From assembly GCA_013213915.1 (NCBI GenBank), contig JABSRK010000151.1, positions 1-8,336 on the forward strand: a stretch of DNA of 8,336 nucleotides. The letters run 5' to 3'. Below are positions 6,108-8,336 of this stretch, piece after piece (within the stretch, counting starts at the first letter, position 1; each line of letters starts with the position of its first letter). Position numbers and translations under genes: made by a program. The notes under the pieces are model-generated. The model saw only the letters and a list, made by a program, of their open reading frames with translations, was not told the DNA's origin and searched no databases. Source of the stretch: Planctomycetota bacterium (lineage in GTDB: Bacteria; Planctomycetota; GCA-002687715).

Positions 6108-6755
6108 ATGAGCACCCCGGTCGCGGTCTCTGCGATCCTCGCTTCGTACGTGCTGGGATCGGTTTCCTTCGCGTCTCTCCTCGTACGCGTGGTGGATGGC
6201 GTCGACCTTCGGACCGTGGGCAGCGGCAACCTCGGCGCAACCAACGCCGGACGCATCCTCGGGCCCCGATGGGCCATCGGGATCTACCTGCTCGACTTTT
6301 TGAAGGGATTCGCACCAACCCTGATCGGGCGGGAGGTCCTCGCCCAGTGGGATGCGCCCATCGCGCAGTACCTGCCCCTCGCCATGCTCATGGGCGCCGC
6401 TGCGTTCATCGGACACTGCTTCCCCTTCTATCTCGGGTTCAAGGGGGGCAAAGGCGTCGCCACGGCCTCGGGTGTGATCCTCGCGGTCTCGTGGCCGGCG
6501 TTCGCCGCGTCCATGATCGCATTCGGGGTCACGCTCCTCGCCTGCCGGATGGTCTCCCTGGGCAGCATCGCGGCGGCCATCGTCCTGCCGGTGGCGTATC
6601 TGTCCGCGGAGCGCAGGGCCGCGCTCGAACTCCCCCAACTGTCATGGCTCTCGTTCTTCCTCGTCATCACCGTGCTTGTGATCGTCAGGCATCGAGCGAA
6701 CATTCGTCGCATCGTGGAAGGCTCGGAATCGAAGATCGGAAGAGGGCACGCGTGA
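6108..6755 (+). CDS. plsY: Glycerol-3-phosphate acyltransferase PlsY
   Basis: An integral membrane enzyme that transfers an acyl group from acyl-phosphate to sn-glycerol-3-phosphate, making lysophosphatidate, the first committed step of bacterial phospholipid synthesis. The 215-aa product is of family length and has about six hydrophobic segments (roughly 5-26, 53-73, 88-108, 118-145, 150-166, 179-194). All three PlsY motifs are present: motif 1 GSGNLGATNAGR (38-49, with S39 and R49); motif 2 GHCFPFYLGFKGGKGVAT (102-119), the glycine-rich acyl-phosphate site; and the C-terminal motif 3 RHRANIRRIVEGSE (194-207) with H195, N198 and E207. The ATG at 6108 is preferred over the upstream TTG at 6090 because MSTPVAVSAILASYVLGSVSFA is a typical PlsY beginning. 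Its stop overlaps the gpsA GTG, coupling the acyltransferase to the enzyme that makes its substrate. It needs PlsX-made acyl-phosphate; plsX is not in the window. Confidence 0.95.
   Translation: MSTPVAVSAILASYVLGSVSFASLLVRVVDGVDLRTVGSGNLGATNAGRILGPRWAIGIYLLDFLKGFAPTLIGREVLAQWDAPIAQYLPLAMLMGAAAFIGHCFPFYLGFKGGKGVATASGVILAVSWPAFAASMIAFGVTLLACRMVSLGSIAAAIVLPVAYLSAERRAALELPQLSWLSFFLVITVLVIVRHRANIRRIVEGSESKIGRGHA
6738..6746 (+). promoter_or_regulatory. Ribosome binding site of gpsA
   Basis: GGAAGAGGG inside the last codons of plsY, 5 bases before the GTG at 6752. It supports GTG as the gpsA start, which gives the normal Met-Lys-Val-Thr-Val-Ile N-terminus. Confidence 0.6.
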
Positions 6756-7744
6756 AGGTCACCGTGATCGGAGCAGGAGGCTGGGGAACGGCGATCGCCT
6801 TGCTGTTGGCGGAGAACGGCCACGGTGTCTCCATGTGGGGACACGATCCGGCCAACGTCGAGCGCATGCGGCGTGATGGAGAGAACGCCCGGTACCTGAA
6901 GGATGTCGCCCTTCCGGCGGAGCTGACACTCACGTCAGATTGCGAGGAGGCCGTTCGCGGAGCACGGGTGGTCGTTTCGGCCGTACCGACACGGTGGCTT
7001 CGTCAGACACTGACACCATTCAAACCGTTCGTACCGGCTCGCGTTCCCATCGTGTCGCTGACGAAGGGCATCGAGGCGGAGTCGTTGAAGCGACCAACGC
7101 AGATCATCCGCAGCGTGCTCCCGCAACGCTCCGTCGCCATCATGTCGGGTCCGAGCCACGCCGAGGAGGTGGCCCGACGGATTCCCAGTTCGGTCGTCGT
7201 GGGCGCTGCCTCTCGCGACGTCGCGCGACGGATGCAGCGCCTGTTCACGACCGAACGGTTCCGCGTCTATTCGAACACCGACCCCCTGGGGGTCGAACTC
7301 GGAGGCGCGCTGAAGAACGTCATCGCCATCGCAGCCGGCGTCTGTGACGGACTCGGATTCGGGGATAACACGAAGTCGGCGCTGATCACCCGCGGACTCG
7401 TCGAGATGGTGCGGCTGGCGACGAAGCTCGGAGCAAAGAAGCAGACATTCGCTGGACTCGCAGGCATGGGTGACCTGATCACGACGTCGTTCAGCCCACA
7501 TGGGCGCAACCGACGCGTCGGCGAGCGGATTGGACAAGGGCAACCGCTCGAACGCATCCTCCGCAAGTCACAGCAGGTCGCCGAAGGCGTCGGCACAACG
7601 CAGGCCGCCATGACGCTGGCCCGCAAGCTTCGCGTGGACATGCCGATCGCGAAAGAGGTCCATGACATGTTGTTCGAAGGCAAGGACGCCCAGGAATCGC
7701 TGCGGTCGCTGATGACACGGTCGTCCAAAACAGAGTCGTGGTGA
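6752..7744 (+). CDS. gpsA: NAD(P)-dependent glycerol-3-phosphate dehydrogenase (GpsA)
   Basis: A cytosolic enzyme that reduces dihydroxyacetone phosphate to sn-glycerol-3-phosphate, the backbone for phospholipids and the acceptor used by PlsY. The 330-aa product has the expected length. Motifs: the N-terminal Rossmann loop VIGAGGWGTAIA (5-16); SAVPTRWLR (76-84); SLTKGIE with K105; SGPSHAEEVA (132-141); the catalytic lysine segment ELGGALKNVIAIAAG (182-196, K188); GLGFGDNTKSALITRG (200-215); GLAGMGDLITT (235-245); and NRRVGERIGQG (253-263). The third residue after GPS-type Gly-Pro-Ser is His rather than the more familiar Phe. The start is a GTG overlapping the plsY stop as GTGA, with a good ribosome binding site inside plsY. 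The open frame continues upstream to 6269 only as an out-of-frame shadow of plsY. A 33-base gap follows before the glycosyltransferase, so all three genes are likely co-transcribed. Confidence 0.96.
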   Translation: MKVTVIGAGGWGTAIALLLAENGHGVSMWGHDPANVERMRRDGENARYLKDVALPAELTLTSDCEEAVRGARVVVSAVPTRWLRQTLTPFKPFVPARVPIVSLTKGIEAESLKRPTQIIRSVLPQRSVAIMSGPSHAEEVARRIPSSVVVGAASRDVARRMQRLFTTERFRVYSNTDPLGVELGGALKNVIAIAAGVCDGLGFGDNTKSALITRGLVEMVRLATKLGAKKQTFAGLAGMGDLITTSFSPHGRNRRVGERIGQGQPLERILRKSQQVAEGVGTTQAAMTLARKLRVDMPIAKEVHDMLFEGKDAQESLRSLMTRSSKTESW

Positions 7745-7777
7745 AGTTCTTGACCCTGGCAGGGTATTGATCACCAG

Positions 7778-8336
7778 ATGAAGGTCCTGATTCTGTTCAG
7801 TGACACCGGAGGCGGGCACCGGGCGGCGTCCGTCGCGATCATCGCGGCAATGAAAGACATCAGACCCGATGTCGAGGTGGTCATGCGGGACGGGCTCGTC
7901 GACGGCGGGCCGTTTCCGCTGAACCGATCTCCCGCTATCTACGCATGGGCGATGAAGTGGTGCCGGTGGATGTGGGCATTCGTGTTCCACCTGTGGAACG
8001 GGCCGTGGCGCGCCAAGGTGATGTGCGACCTGGGGTATCCCGCGACCGCCGGAAAGCTGCGACGAGTCATCGCCGGTGAAGACGCAGACGTCGTCGTGAG
8101 CACCCATCCGCTCTTGACGCGCTCGGTCGTACGGTGCCTGAGACGCATCGAGAAGAACACGGGGAAGCGTCCCCCCTTCGGTATCGTCGTCACCGATCTC
8201 GTGACGGGACACTGGTCCTGGTACGACGCCAACGCCGACCGCATCTTCGTACCGACTCCCGAAGCGTTCGACCGGGTCGAAGAGGGCGGCATCGACCCGG
8301 ACAAGCTCCTGATGACCGGTCAAGCCGTACATCCCA
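7778..8336 (+). CDS. MGDG synthase/UgtP-type glycosyltransferase, N-terminal part
   Basis: The first 186 codons of a gene cut by the window edge. The product begins MKVLILFSDTGGGHRAASVA, the glycine-rich Gly-Gly-Gly-His loop (11-14) of the monogalactosyldiacylglycerol synthase domain in GT28-type enzymes. It continues with a region rich in aromatic residues (53-78), typical of the lipid-acceptor side, then DADVVVSTHPLLT (102-114), GIVVTDLVTGHWSWYDANAD (135-154), IFVPTPEAFDR (156-166) and LLMTGQAVHP (177-186). These follow the order seen in plant MGD1 and Bacillus UgtP, which transfer galactose or glucose from UDP-sugar to diacylglycerol at the membrane face. The UDP-sugar-binding C-terminal domain is outside the window, so donor sugar and number of transfers are unknown. 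The start has only a weak upstream AGGG (7761-7764). Its place behind plsY-gpsA supports a lipid acceptor; a MurG-like peptidoglycan role is less likely. Confidence 0.85.
   Translation, partial: MKVLILFSDTGGGHRAASVAIIAAMKDIRPDVEVVMRDGLVDGGPFPLNRSPAIYAWAMKWCRWMWAFVFHLWNGPWRAKVMCDLGYPATAGKLRRVIAGEDADVVVSTHPLLTRSVVRCLRRIEKNTGKRPPFGIVVTDLVTGHWSWYDANADRIFVPTPEAFDRVEEGGIDPDKLLMTGQAVHP

Noticed and set aside
6031..6111. A 26-codon plus-strand ORF whose TGA overlaps the plsY ATG, as a possible coupled leader peptide
   Set aside because: The purine run before it sits only about 3 bases from its ATG, the peptide has no attenuation-like features, and the likely plsY promoter lies inside it, so it would not be on that transcript.
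7753..7765. ACCCTGGCAGGGT hairpin between gpsA and the glycosyltransferase as a terminator
   Set aside because: Only a 5-bp stem with a 3-base loop and no T-tract; the 33-base gap and shared direction argue for read-through.
7568..8332. Minus-strand open frame of 254 codons opposite the gpsA end and the glycosyltransferase
   Set aside because: The plus strand here encodes clear GpsA and MGDG synthase-type motifs; the antisense frame reads as a His/Arg/Asp-rich shadow.
1..8336. Mobile elements, CRISPR arrays, tRNA or rRNA genes, defence or biosynthetic clusters
   Set aside because: No transposase or integrase motifs, no regularly spaced repeats, no tRNA-like cloverleaf and no abrupt composition change were seen on either strand.

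Overview
The window is a GC-rich, densely coding stretch of a bacterial chromosome. It holds six protein-coding genes in three transcription units, one of which runs off the right edge. Nothing in it looks mobile, viral, CRISPR-related or defence-related, and I see no tRNA or rRNA gene. The high third-position GC, a lipobox-type lipoprotein and apparently leaderless first genes suggest a high-GC bacterium. Gemmatimonadota or a similar lineage would fit, but the phylum cannot be fixed from this sequence.

Layout. (1) Bases 1-190 carry no supported gene, only short inverted repeats. One dyad lies directly over the start of hutI. (2) hutI (191-1465, +) encodes imidazolonepropionase, the third enzyme of histidine degradation; no other hut gene is in view. 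(3) Convergent to it is a leftward operon, hyuA (5709-3757) then hyuB (3760-2207) then a small lipoprotein gene (2125-1520). HyuA and HyuB are the ATPase and partner subunits of the hydantoinase/5-oxoprolinase/acetone carboxylase superfamily. Their reading frames overlap by 4 bp, and hyuB and the lipoprotein gene each have a strong Shine-Dalgarno sequence. (4) A 398-base divergent intergenic region separates this operon from a rightward lipid operon: plsY (6108-6755), gpsA (6752-7744) and an MGDG-synthase/UgtP-type glycosyltransferase (7778 to beyond the end).

How the genes work together. GpsA makes sn-glycerol-3-phosphate and PlsY acylates it to lysophosphatidate. The glycosyltransferase probably glycosylates the diacylglycerol derived from that pathway, so the right-hand operon looks like a membrane glycerolipid/glycolipid unit. 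On the left, HutI opens the imidazolone ring, while HyuAB would hydrolyse or carboxylate an unknown substrate using ATP. A shared role in cyclic-amide or amino-acid catabolism is possible but not shown.

The most interesting signal is regulatory. The three genes that begin transcription units (hutI, hyuA, plsY) each lack a properly spaced Shine-Dalgarno but have a TANNNT -10-like hexamer 7-8 bases before the ATG. Three downstream operon genes (hyuB, lipoprotein, gpsA) have ordinary Shine-Dalgarno sequences. This is the pattern expected of leaderless transcripts. I found no convincing novel multi-gene system.
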